Assembly: GCA_013399695.1 (NCBI GenBank)
Contig: VXAU01002491.1
Span: 1 to 64,000 of the forward strand
Direction: 5' to 3'
DNA length: 64,000 nucleotides
DNA from: Formicarius rufipectus
Taxonomy: Eukaryota > Chordata > Aves > Passeriformes > Formicariidae
Shown: positions 1 through 11,600 of the stretch, one piece after another
How positions within the stretch are numbered: the stretch's first letter is position 1
Layout: every line of letters begins with the position of its first letter
Notes under the pieces: generated by a model
What the model was told of the DNA's origin: nothing
Seen by the model: only the letters and a program-made list of their open reading frames with translations
Databases searched by the model: none
Made by a program: the position numbers and the translations under genes

Positions 1-420
1 GCAAATGTGGGTGATCCCTCAAGTCTGTGCAGTGAATATTTTAGGTGAGGCACAGTGTGCGCAGAACTGGCCCCACCCTCTACTCCTGAGGTTCATCTGC
101 CAGGGCCTGGCAAGCTTGGACGGTGACAACGAGGTCCTCAGGATGTAGGTTTGGTTAGAGTATCCTTCTCTTAGATGGATGGCCTGACAGGGCTAAGCGA
201 GCCCCATCTGCCCAGGTTTGGAGTTAGAGTTGTCCTTCTCCTAGGATGGCTGCCGGGCAGCTGACGAGCCCATCCTGCCTGAGGTCACACTTTGTCTGAC
301 CCTTCAGTTGAGACCTGACCAGCATGAGAGACCCTACCGGAGGCATAAACCACCGCCAGCATAGCTGATAACCTCATAAGGGCACATAAGCTTCTCCCCC
401 ACGACGAGGGGATGTCCATG
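1..420. mobile_element. GC-rich block with internal duplication, possible endogenous retroviral or other inserted fragment
   Basis: This block is clearly richer in G and C than the sequence after about 440 and looks unlike the surrounding intron. It contains an imperfect tandem pair of about 67 bp (147-213 and 214-280), each starting AGGTTTGG and containing TCCTTCTC followed by GGATGG. It is cut by the left edge of the window. I cannot identify the element family. No LTR ends, primer-binding site or coding motif are visible, so the mobile-element call rests on composition and internal repetition only. Confidence 0.3.
147..280. repeat. Two imperfect 67-bp tandem copies
   Basis: Copy one is 147-213 and copy two is 214-280. 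Both start AGGTTTGG and share TTAGAGT, TCCTTCTC, TAG.ATGG and AGCCC(C)AT. They differ by several substitutions and small indels, so the duplication is old or the copies evolve freely. Confidence 0.65.
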
Positions 421-1095
421 GAGAAGAGATTCTTATGCACAAATGTAAGAATTATACAATATCACCGTTTTCTGTCGTACGTGAAATTTTGAATTTACAA
501 ACTTTTTTCATTTGTACTGGCTACACTGACCTGAATGCCATCATGTATGAGCATTGCTAATGGATAATAGTGCAATATGTGTTTGTTTTTGTGTGTACTC
601 TTTAGAATTCTAATAAGCTTTTGCCTTACCAGAAAGGTTAGTGTATTCCAAACCATTAAACAGATTTTTCTATAAACAATATGCCAGCTGATAATATTTC
701 CAATATTTTTATGTGCATGCTACTTACACTAATAGAGCATCTGTGCATCATTTAGACACACAATAGAACACTATGATCCTTGCCTCCATAGTGTAAGGTA
801 AAAAAATGTCCTTTAATAAAAACAAAGAATATAAAATATTCTATGAAGCCATAATGATAAATCCCTGTAATAGCAGCAAGGAAATCTGTGAGAAAAGAAA
901 ATACTAGTGAGGCTGTGTGATTTGCTACAATTGGAACAGTGACATCTGCAAAAAAACCGTGCTGTTGCATTCTGTTGCTTTGCTCAATGGCAACGGGTCA
1001 CGTGTAGGGTTTTATTCTCGATACAGAATTATGTATATTTCTGTTTTTCAAATTTGTAGACAATTAGGTGTGGCATATATACGTTTAGTTGTATT

Positions 1096-1117
1096 TGTGT
1101 GTGTGTGTGCACATGCA
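1096..1117. repeat. Short GT dinucleotide run
   Basis: About seven TG units are followed by CACATGCA, giving 22 bp of unbroken purine-pyrimidine alternation in an intron. Confidence 0.75.
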
Positions 1118-2204
1118 GATATATGTTTATATTTTTATATTTCTTATAAATGAAGGGGCGGTGATGTTTACCTGTGCTGTGTTTGGCCATGGTTGCTCCT
1201 TTTGCTGGGTTTTGCCTTGGCTTTCCAAGTGCCATCTTTTATCTTCTGAGGACTTCTCACAGTCTTGGTGAGAGAAAGTACACGCAAACATTCTCCTTCC
1301 TCTGCATTATTTTCTTTTAAGAGTATGTTATGTTTTAGGAAGCTAGGTAATGAGATTGAGTATTCAATCTTAATTTTAAGGCATTTTTCTGTTATTTTAA
1401 ATAGTTCCTGTAACTGAACAAGGTTCACATAGCTATTATGTGTAAGAGGGAAAGACAACCTCTTTGGAATGTTTTCCTTGATGTGAGTTAAAATAAGTGA
1501 GCATAGGAAGAGAAGGTGAACCTGATGTTTCTGTTTGTGCAGTGAACAAGTGTGTAGGTATTCCAAGCCTGGCATGTGGTTAACTCTCTCATTTCCCTCA
1601 ATGAATAAAATGGAGTGCTTGATGGCAGTGAATGGGCTGCTATCAGGAGTGTTTTTGTCGTGAATTGTTAAAAGGTGGAGCGAGATGTGATACGGTGGAA
1701 GCTGCAGTCGTTGTATCAGGAGAGCTACTTTTAGAAAGGCTGAGTCAACAAACTCATAATTCACAAGCAATCAAAGGACACACGTTTTTAACCTTGGTAT
1801 GTTTTTAATTCCATCCTTTCATAGCTGTCCTCCAGACTGTAATGCCATGTTTTGAGGCTGTTTAGTTTCTTTATTAAGTCTTAAATGTGAACTACACAGT
1901 TCAAGTTAGCTGGGGAAAATGAGTGACTGTTAGAGTTTATGGATACATCAGTTTTGTCTGAAAATTCCCTCAGTTCTTTTGTCACTTCTGTTTGCAGATT
2001 GTCCTGATCTGTAGTAGTTTTTGCATAAGAAGAGCAGATAGGAGATATTCCAATTTTAGCAGGAGATTGAGACTCAGAGTGTCCACAAATCCCTGTAAAC
2101 AATGTTTGATTTAGTTAGGGGTGGTCAGGCTGTTAGACAGATGGTATCAGCAAATGATATATTTTCAATGAAGAAAAGATGGTCTTGGATGGATTTAAGT
2201 TTTC

Positions 2205-2245
2205 TTTCTATCTATCTATCTGTCTGTCTGTCTGCCTGCCTATTT
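2205..2245. repeat. Compound tetranucleotide microsatellite (TCTA/TCTG/CCTG)
   Basis: Three TCTA-type units pass into three TCTG units and then CTGC/CTGCC units. This interrupted, graded tetranucleotide repeat in an ARHGAP10 intron is likely to vary in length between individuals. Confidence 0.85.
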
Positions 2246-5200
2246 GTCGAGCTTTGTGGTCTGGCTCACAGCCAGGGATGTTTCCTGTTTCTAGTTTTGA
2301 CTTCTACCTGGTTACTTTCCAGGCTGCATCCCCTGTTGCACTGTAATTCAACAGTGCGTGCCAGGCAACATCAAGAGCATTATTGATGCTTTCTTGCTGG
2401 TGGCCCTCTAGAGACTTACCTTCAGGGAGCTTTCAACTCTGGGTCTGATTCTGTTCTCCCCCCTTCCCAAAGTAATGATTGTGAATATTTTACAAAGTTT
2501 TTTTTGTGGTTTGTAATGGAATTCAAACCTCAGAATACAAAGCCTCAGAAAATCTGCATCCTGTGCAATCTCAAAGAAGCCAGTGCACAGCAAATCATAT
2601 TTTACAGAGTATAGGTGCTGAAGTGCAAAAGTCAGGATAGCTACTTTGAGTCAGGCACACCTCTAATAGAGTGGACACACCTTGAGTGGAGGGAAGGTGT
2701 TTAAGAACTCAAACTGTTGATAGTTTTTATTGAAGATTTTGTAAACACTTTAAAAATATTGAATATATCTAGAAATAATCAACTCTGTCGTATGTTGCAT
2801 ACATTTCATTTGGATGTCCAGAATTTCTAGCACATGTATTTTTTTATTTAATGGATCATGTGTTTGAGAACCAGAAAAAGAAATAGATCGTGTTGATTAA
2901 AACCAAAATTGCAATGGGTTAATCTAAAATTGTCTATTACTAAAGTAAAAATGTAAACCAGTAAGAAGCTACAGTAACAAAGGATTATTTTTTAGAGATT
3001 TCAGTACTTTAGAAGTTTTATAAAATTGTTAGAATTGGTGCAGAAATCAGTTTTGAAATAAAACTCTTGTCCTGGCTCTCTGGAAGTTGATATTTTGTAA
3101 TTTCTGTTATGATTAAATCTTTAATAGTTCCAATTAGCTTCTGTAATCCCTTCAAATAGGGAATAAAAACCCGAGAACTGTTCAACTTATTGAATGTGGT
3201 TTTTACTATTAAAAATGGATTACAATTAGTGTACAATTAGTGGTTAGTGGTTATAATTAGTGGCTGAGTTACTACAATGTATTTTACAATGCTTATTTTC
3301 ACCTTGCAATTCCTGGAATGCCTATATCAACAGTAAAATTGTAATTCAAGGTGAGATTGTTGGTTTATGTTTGCAGAAAGTGACAAAAAGAATACTACAA
3401 ACGCTGCCTTCTGTATCTTAAGAGGAAAAAAGCTTAGAAAATTTATCAGAGTAAGAGCACACTGTGAACCACAAAGACAGTTTACCTCTTTATCTGAGCA
3501 TTTTTGTCTCTGATATAAATACGAGTTTTGGTTTTCAATGGATTGCTGGATTTAACCTGAACTGGGTTGGCATTATGTTGAAGAGAAGCTAAGTCAAGGG
3601 AAGACCTTGGTGATAAATTGCTCTTGCACTCTGCCATTAACTGTTAACTTATAAAATATTCTTTGATCAGCATATATTGTAGCCAGTTGTCATGAAAATG
3701 CAAGGAGTAATGCAACCATAAAATGTGTAAGGGCAGAGCAGTATATGTGGCCTATGCGGGTAGTGTTTCATATTGTTCAGCAAACATTAGCTGAAGTGTC
3801 TGTTTCTTACCAAATGGCAAATCAAGTGTGTATTGAAGGGAAATTACCCAAGTAAAAACCTCCACTGATGCTATTCTTGTCTAGAGATATAATGTCCTCT
3901 ACAGCATATGAATTAGTAGTAGAGGCTGTACCACTAGCCAAATTTCAAAGAATTTGGAATGACCTTGCACATTCTATCCTGCTTTGCATTAGACAATGAC
4001 TTTCTGCTACTCTGCTTCACATTTGTGTCTTCAGAGGAAGTAGGTGCATGTTCTGAATGGTAGGTAGGTGTTATGGGAGTGATAGGGGTTTTGTCTAGCA
4101 AAAAAATTATGGTACAGCTTTAAGCTGTTAATGATTTTTTATAAGTTTATCCTCATTAGCTCCATTACTTAGCCTCCAGGTTTTTTTTCTCCCCTCTTTT
4201 TCATCCCACTCTGTCCTTGCTGTTTGCCTCCCACTGATTTTTAGAGGAAATTTTAATTACCCCAGTGAAACAAAGCAGACAGAGATGACCTGATGTCTGG
4301 GTCTTTTCCTAAAATGATTCCTGGCAAACATACTGAAATTCATTAATTAGTTCTGCTTGAGACCAGAAAGAACAGATCAGTATTCTCTTGTAGCAGTAGA
4401 ATCTAATCTACATTTCCATGTACAGCTATACATCTAGTCATAAACCCATGGAACAGGCCAAGTTAAATCCTCCCAGCTTTGGGTTTTTGAATATCTAAAA
4501 TCAGCTCTAGTAAGAGCTCAGGATCTAGAGTCCAACACTGTTGTGGCAGATTAAGGGGAATCTGGCAAAATTCCTTGGGCTGCTGCCATGTGGATCTGCT
4601 GGTAGAATACAGTATGATAATATGTTGAATTTGGCTTATTACTCTCAAGAAATGCTGCCATGGACTTTGCAGGGCACATATTTAGGAATTGGAACGGTTA
4701 TATATAGGGATGGTCTTGGGCTCACTGCTCTAGACAGAGCTGTTATTAGTGCTGTATATCCAGGATGGTTTGTGGTTCGTTTAGCCCTGTAAAGCATTCA
4801 TTTTATACTACTGAATGGAGAGAAATAGGTCAAACTTAGCCACATTTTAAATTGCTCTACAAAAGTTGAATTTTTTTGTTGTAACTTTTACACTACAGGT
4901 TCGGAGACTAATCCACCACTTTGGTCAGTGTGCACTTCGAAATTCTGCTTTCGTGTAGGATCAGACCTAAAGAACCATTTATAACAGGGGACCAACTGGG
5001 GCTGACTAATCCAACTTAACTGTTGGACTTGTTGCTTGATTAAAATTTTTAGTGCTGCTTGTGTTAGTCTTCTCCCAAATGTAAATTGCTCTTCCAAGTT
5101 TGCCCCCAGGTAAGTCAGTACCAGGATGCCAGTGCTTTTGAGGACTAAACTGTAGACAACTGGTGGTCCTTAACTCTACTGCAGTTTGGTCACAGTCTCA

Positions 5201-8200
5201 AACTGTGTAACCCTGGATGTGACTGTGAAATCTTTAAACTTTGAGGTTGGTTTAGTATATTTGTATTGCTTCTTGAACGATGTCATTCAATGAGTGGACT
5301 TAGTTCTTATCTTTATTACAGGCACTAGTCTAACCTTTGGTAACTTCTCCAACCCAGATGAGTAATGGTGGTAGCTCTGACTTTAAAGGAGGTTTGGGGG
5401 GGATTTTTTTGAGTAGCAAAAAGATCATGTATTAAATAGCACATTCCAATCTTGTTCTTCCATGGCAAGGTTTCCCTCTAGTTGGATATGTGTGATTGCC
5501 TTGCCGTGCATCTGAAGTGCAAGAAAGTTCTCTGAAAGTTGGCCACATGTGGTCCCATGCTTTTGTGCAAGTCAGTCAACACACAACAATGTTGATACTG
5601 TTTCAGGTGCTCATATTGTGTGTGTATGATTTTGAATTCAGTCTTCTGTGCATACACAGTGGTCTGACAACAGGGGGCTCACAGAGGGCATCTTTTATTG
5701 GCTGTGAAACATTTATACTCCAGTGGCACTTAATAAAGCTAGAAGCAAATTTTAGTAAAACCAAACCCAAGAAACTTCTCTCCCCCACAGCTGAAACGAA
5801 GCAGGTCTCCATCTCCCCCATTCTCAGGCAGACCTTACAGTGCTTCTGTCAATGCAGCAGACAAATATCCAAGGCATGATGAAAAGGACTGACTTATTCA
5901 AGTGAAAATAAAGCAAGCAAGAGAAGCTGAATGCTGTATGAGCACTTCTTAGGGCAGGGGTTGACATTCTGTTGGCTTTTCAGATGCTCACATCTTTGCG
6001 AAACTGTGGTATGTGCTGAGGCTTTGGTCTGCAACAGGAAGTTTTCAGCTGCTGAAAAAAGCCAGTTCTGGTTTGGGCTGGACTGGACTTTTTTTTTTCC
6101 CCCTACTAAAATGAAAATACTGAAGTATGGATGAACACAGCTATGAACTGCTTGAAGGAGCAAAAGGCCTTTTTGTCTTTTGCTTTTCTGGCTCTTTCAG
6201 TTTCTTATGCTACTAGTTTTAGAAGAGTATATTGCATTATTTGTGAGAGACAAGCAAAAAAGACTGAAGAACCTCACTGCAACCTATGCAAGTCACCTAA
6301 ATTCATACAAGAAAGCTCATCTCTTCAAAAGTACTCCCGGGGAATACTTGTTCTTCTCACCATCGTTAATTACAGCAGAGATCTGTGGATAAGGCTGTAC
6401 AAATAAACACAGCTGCGGAATGTGACATAGTAAACAACATGCTGAAACCTCTTGGCAGAGACTTGTTTGCCAGAGAGCCCAAATGCAACACATAGTCCGT
6501 GGAAAAGATGGCATTTAAAGTTTTGGTACTTTTGAATTTTTCAGAAGCAAATATTTATCCCTAAAACTGCTCAATCTAGCCTTGTATTTACACATAAGGG
6601 GGCAGTGTGGTACTGTTAGCCAAGTGCCATGTAGGTGCACATTAGATTTCATTATTATATATTGCATCATGTTTTAAGAAATGGTTTTAGAACTCTGAGC
6701 ACAACTAGAGCTTTGTTTTCAGCCTGGCAGTGCTGCCCTGTGTGTCCTGGGGCGAATCAGGTTGGGCTGTTTCCTTTCTTCTTTATAAACAGTTTGGTTT
6801 TAGAGAGGTCCTTGCGTGGTTTTGGTGCCTTCTCGTGATCCCTTGTTCGTAGGCCTGTGAAGGAAAGGGAGGCAGTTTTCTTAATGCTGGTATGGGGAAC
6901 TTCAAATGATATCATTTTAACTCCCCCACAGCAACATTCATCTGTTGGGAAGGAAGGTAATATTCCCACTGGCTGTTTCCTTTGCACACTGGATATATGC
7001 TTCTGGCCCACTGCTGCCCAGTTTTGGGAATGTGATAACTTTTCCACAGTTCTCATGGAAAGTGGCATTTCTTGATTATTTTGTACCAGCAGAGTCTTCT
7101 ACCTGCCAGTATAAGAATGATGATTAAGTGGCTTTAAGTCAGCATATATGTGGGTTCTTGGGTCATCTTATTCCTACAGGTTGATATTCAGGGTTAACTG
7201 GCCAGGGTACAATGTCATTTAGGGTTTCTGGGACTTTTAACATGAAGTCTAGAGTGCCTCAGTACAGAATGCTGATGGCATTTTTTTTCTCACCTGTTGA
7301 GCCTGCCTGGCTTTTAGCTTCATAGTGCACCTGACATGTGCTGTGATAATCCCAAAAGGTGTTATCTGTGTTGTCTCTTTATACTTTCTGCATGAATTCC
7401 TACTTCATAAAAAGCTTCTCCTTCAAAAATTCATCTCAGCTGTCCTCTTTGTCACATATCCTGAGAGTGAATATTGCAGTGTAAAGTTGCAGATGACATG
7501 AACACCATATACTGTTTCATTACATCTTGCTCTATCACTGTTGATGTGAGGTGCTGTACCGACAGGGGATTTTCTTATACAGCAGCTGTTTGTGTTTTTC
7601 TTCCTCTGCTGCTTTGTCTTTGTCTTTGATGATACACATATTAAGCTGGTTTGTTCATGCAAGTCTGCCATGATCACTTCTAAAAGACTGCTGTTAAATT
7701 GTACATTGGTATACTGATGGTTTTCTACAAGTGTATCAGCATCATTAAACTGAATGTGACAGTTAGAGGTGTTCTCAGGCCCAGCAAATCTGCATTGCTG
7801 GTCAATTGAGAAAGAAATGGCATGGTATTTTGTGTGGAGTGGTGATATGCTAAGGGTCATGACTCAAAAGATAAAATGATGACAAGAAGTGCAATCCTTT
7901 TTATATGCATCTTTGTGAATGTCAGCATTTAACATAAAACTGTCTCAATATGCAATAGCTAACTGAATAAATTCTCACTTGGTTTGTTACTGTGGTATTT
8001 CTCACTAAAAACCCCTGCCCACAAAATTTTCCCCTTGCTCTCTTCGAGAGTATGGTGTTTTCCCTAATTAAAATGGCTGATAGAATGATATCGCAAGTTT
8101 TGAAAATTAAAATGGGCATTCTGGCAAAATTATAAGTTCTAGCTAAAGCTATGAAGCTTTTTGGTTGCTGGTTCCTAAAGTTAGTATCCTTCTTTTTTCT

Positions 8201-8300
8201 CCTTCCCCTCCATCCTAGCTGGTAAGTGTAGCTGCAAATATTTTTGTCTTTGAATTAGCTGACTGGCAGCTTGGTTAATGTGTAGACAGTGCTCTTGGTT

Positions 8301-8325
8301 ATTTATCTATTTATTTATTTATTTT
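8301..8325. repeat. ATTT tetranucleotide repeat
   Basis: ATTT-type units with one ATCT interruption lie about 180 bp upstream of the exon at 8503. Too short to affect splicing in any predictable way. Confidence 0.75.
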
Positions 8326-8502
8326 AAAAGCACTCATTAAAAGTCCACGGCATACTCCCAAACTTGAAGGAATGGATTTTTTGGCTCCTGTCTGCTTTGA
8401 ATGAAATCCAAAACAAATGTTGTTTGATAATGGTTTACAGTTGCATTACACAGGTTGCTCCTCATGATAAATAATTAACACCCTTTGTGTTCTTGATTGC
8501 AG

Positions 8503-8653
8503 ATTTTCAAAACCCTGCCTGATGCCACTTTCCCTGAGCCAATCTCTATGTCAGTATCTCCTCCAAATGCCCCACCAAGGCAGTCAAGGAGACAAGGACA
8601 ACGTATTAAGAGGCCTCTGGCTGTTTACAATCTCTGTCTTGAGTTGGATGATG
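8503..8653 (+). CDS. ARHGAP10: ARHGAP10 exon, start of post-RhoGAP linker
   Basis: This is a 151-nt exon. The acceptor is TTGATTGCAG before ATT and the donor is GATG|GTAAG. It starts on a codon boundary and ends after the first base of a codon. The translation begins IFKTLPDATFPEP and ends YNLCLELDD. It contains a proline-rich patch (SPPNAPPRQ) followed by a basic cluster (RRQGQRIKR). It matches the segment right after the RhoGAP domain in ARHGAP10 orthologues. The reading frame runs open into the intron for about 200 nt, so an unspliced read would predict a longer, false protein. Confidence 0.95.
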
Positions 8654-11600
8654 GTAAGATGTTAGCAGTAATTTCACTCTTTGCATCAGATGGGCTGTGT
8701 CTCCTGTCTGCAGTAGGTGTTCTTATTTCATATTTCATTTGTATACATGTGTGCGTGCACATGCGTGCTTGTTTAATTGCTTTGGAACATGTCAAGAAGC
8801 AAGGAGGGCTACAGGAAAAGCAGAGCAGGGAATACTGTCCTGTGACATATGTTTAAAAGTAGGACAAACTGTCTTAAATATGCTTTTCTCCTCTAAAAAA
8901 GAAACAGCTCCTGTTTCTTTGGGGAAATCTCTTTGACCTCTACTGAAGATTACACAGCCATAAGATAAATGGAGAGAGAACTAAAATTAAAGCAAATCTT
9001 TTATGAGAAGAGCTAATGCACTTTGCAGTTAAATTCATCTGGATTAAAGGCTCAGGTCACCACTGCACTGGAGAATACCACTACTTCACTTGAATCTTTA
9101 ATACCTTGCTGTAACTAGCAGTAAATACTTGTCAACTTGTCTTACTCTTGAGAAGCAATGGGAAAAAAAAAAAGTCTTGCTTTTTCATGGAATCTGCAGT
9201 AGCAACATACAGTGAGGCAAAGGGTGTATATCATCTTATATATTCTGACTGTTGGCCAGAAACATAATCATTTTGCTGAAATTTCATTGCTTGGGGGTAT
9301 GTGCAGTGCAGAGGAGACAAGTCGGGGCTCATTTTGTGTTACAGTTTTTCTCCACCCAATTCCCTTTCTCTCTCCTAATGTTTTTAGTCAATTGTCTTTT
9401 CACATGAAGAACCAAGGGATCAGGGCATTTACAGCAAGTGGAAAGAAATAGGAAGATTTGAATTCATGCAGTGCTATGAGATTCACTGGTGAACTATCTT
9501 CAAACTGGTGGTCAATGCCGGTAGATTTCTTGAGGAAAGAGCACAAATGCCTACAACAGATGTTAAGTGCAGGTTTTGGGAATAAACCCAGGGCTGTTTA
9601 TAGTCTCAAAGCCAGTTTTACAAGGAGTCAGCAAGAAATGCAGCATTCCTGCCATTGGATTTAATTCACCAGAGAGATACATAATCTCCGCGCCTTTCTT
9701 TTCTTGCATGAAATATGAAACTAAATGCATTGACTAGAACGTGTTTAAGGTGTATCTACTTAAAAAAGCTTAAGCTGTGTTAATTTGAATAGTATGCTAC
9801 CAAAACCTAAGAAAGCTCTTGAGCTTTATCTGCAATAATAAATTTATCATCATTTGAAAAACAAAACAAGATTGAAGCCACCCATGGAGCTGTTCACATC
9901 TAATTTTGAACGTGAATCCCAGCAGGTCGCAAGAAGTACCACAACTTCTCTAATTCCATGCTTCAAGGTGTGCACTGAGGAGCTGTGACCTCCCAACCCA
10001 GCTGTGACCCAAACACAGTAGGCAGAAAGTATTTGATGGGCTATTTTTATTGTCAGAGCCAAAAATACAGAGTTACTACTGAAAACTCTTACAAACATTC
10101 AATTCCTCCTAAATTCAGTCTATATGCTTCTCTAAGTCAGGCATCTTGACAAAGAAGAACTGAGATTGTTAGTGGCTGTAATAGTTGTATATCATATAGA
10201 ACTTTGGGGCTTGTCTGGGAGTTCTAGTGGAGTGAATTACAGAATAACCTAATGTGTCATTATACATGGTATAACCATGATGAAGGCTGAATTGCTGCTG
10301 GTGAAATGTCAGTGGCATCTGATGAGAATATTTCCCCTTGTAGCTGCAAAATAAAATACCCTCTGTAGTCTCTGAAGCTGCTGCTGAAGTTACCAGTGTT
10401 CTCTGTTGTTGCTTGAGGCTGGCTGTTGGTAGGTCCTGACTACACCCAGATGCTCACCTTAGCTGTGTTTGGCCAGGCAGTTGTGTCAGTGAGGTGGGCA
10501 GTAGTTAGCACAGCAGCTGTTTGGCACTGGTGCCCTCTCCATGCAGTACCTTGAGCCCAACTGCATCCTTACATGATCTGAGGAGCTACCCCCGTGGATC
10601 CAGGGTCTGTAGATCCTCCAGGCTTGTGAGTTATCTAGTCACTGAATAGAGCTCAGTGCCTCTAAATACACTCTGTGGTCTTCGGTTACTTTGTTCTTTG
10701 GAGAGGGGGAGAAGAAATAAAAGTGAGCCTGGGCTTCATTCCATATTTACCTAGTTTCTTGGCTAACAAATACATGTTTTATAACTGCTCTTTGGAAGAT
10801 TTTTATCCTGTGTGTGTTTTTAACAGGAAATTAAACATTAAACCCCTTCCCTCCCCCCCTCTCTTGATTCACAATGGCATGAGTTAAGCACCAGGCATAA
10901 GCCAGTGTTTTGTATTTCCTGGATATGGCAAAATTATCATAATCTTGTTTTAAACAAGCAGCTGATACATATTTATGCATAAATACATTTGTAGACAAAT
11001 ATATCTCTAAAGTTATTGTAATTATATATAAATATTCTCCGTGCCTTGAAACTAGAAGTATGTTGGAAACAAAATCTCTCTGTGCTGGAAAACTTCTTGA
11101 GTGTGTTTCTTTTAGGATTGTTATGCAAACCAGGAAATTGTTAGAAAAGCGGAAACAAGTCTTTAGCTATCAGCTGCTCCAGGGAGTTAACAGGCTGCAG
11201 AATCCACTGCTTGAATTGGAAATGCAGGGTTTGGGCCAGGTTTCTTTTTAAAAGCACGTTTGCAGTCGAGAAGCTTCTTGACTGTGCACAAAATCTATGC
11301 AGCAACCACCCAGAAAGAGCTGTAAGAGACATAAATATTGCTAGATCTAATAGCTGAAGAACACACACTATGTTTGATCAAAATCTTTATTTTGCCTTCT
11401 AGTAATTAGCTGTACTGAATTCTGATAACACATAGATTTTCATTCCTTGTACATGGAAATTAGATGATTAAACCTATTTCCAAACAATTTAGGTATTATA
11501 TTTACTACCATAAGGATCTTCATTTCCTGAAAGACCAAGTCACAGATGCTAATGTCTGTCTCTCAGCGTCTTTCCTCTGTGGTAAACCAGTTACTAAATT

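Larger units (their letters stand above)
1..8502 (+). other. ARHGAP10: ARHGAP10 intron (3' part) upstream of exon 8503
   Basis: I found no RhoGAP-domain exon here, so the exon ending the GAP domain lies before position 1 and this intron exceeds 8 kb. The stretch holds a GC-rich block at 1-420, a GT dinucleotide run at 1096-1117, a tetranucleotide repeat near 2205-2245, an ATTAGTG-type imperfect repeat at 3221-3265 and an ATTT repeat at 8301-8325. Open frames inside it, the longest at 1168-1770 on the - strand, show no domain I recognise. Confidence 0.8.

Noticed and set aside
5790..5882. Possible exon after a good-looking acceptor (CTCTCCCCCACAG) encoding KRSRSPSPPFSGRPYS and ending in TGA, with AATAAA soon after
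   Set aside because: The RS-like wording is short and I cannot match it to a known protein. It does not fit the ARHGAP10 order, where the exon at 8503 follows the RhoGAP domain. Without transcript evidence it is probably chance.
6131..6406. Overlapping 70-91 codon + strand frames with hydrophobic starts
   Set aside because: They overlap in different frames, neither has a recognised domain, and no RhoGAP-family residues are present, so they are not the missing ARHGAP10 exons.
8497..8856. 119-codon open frame starting in TTG and running past the donor
   Set aside because: Only 8503-8653 is exon. The start codon lies in the acceptor site and the end is intron read-through.
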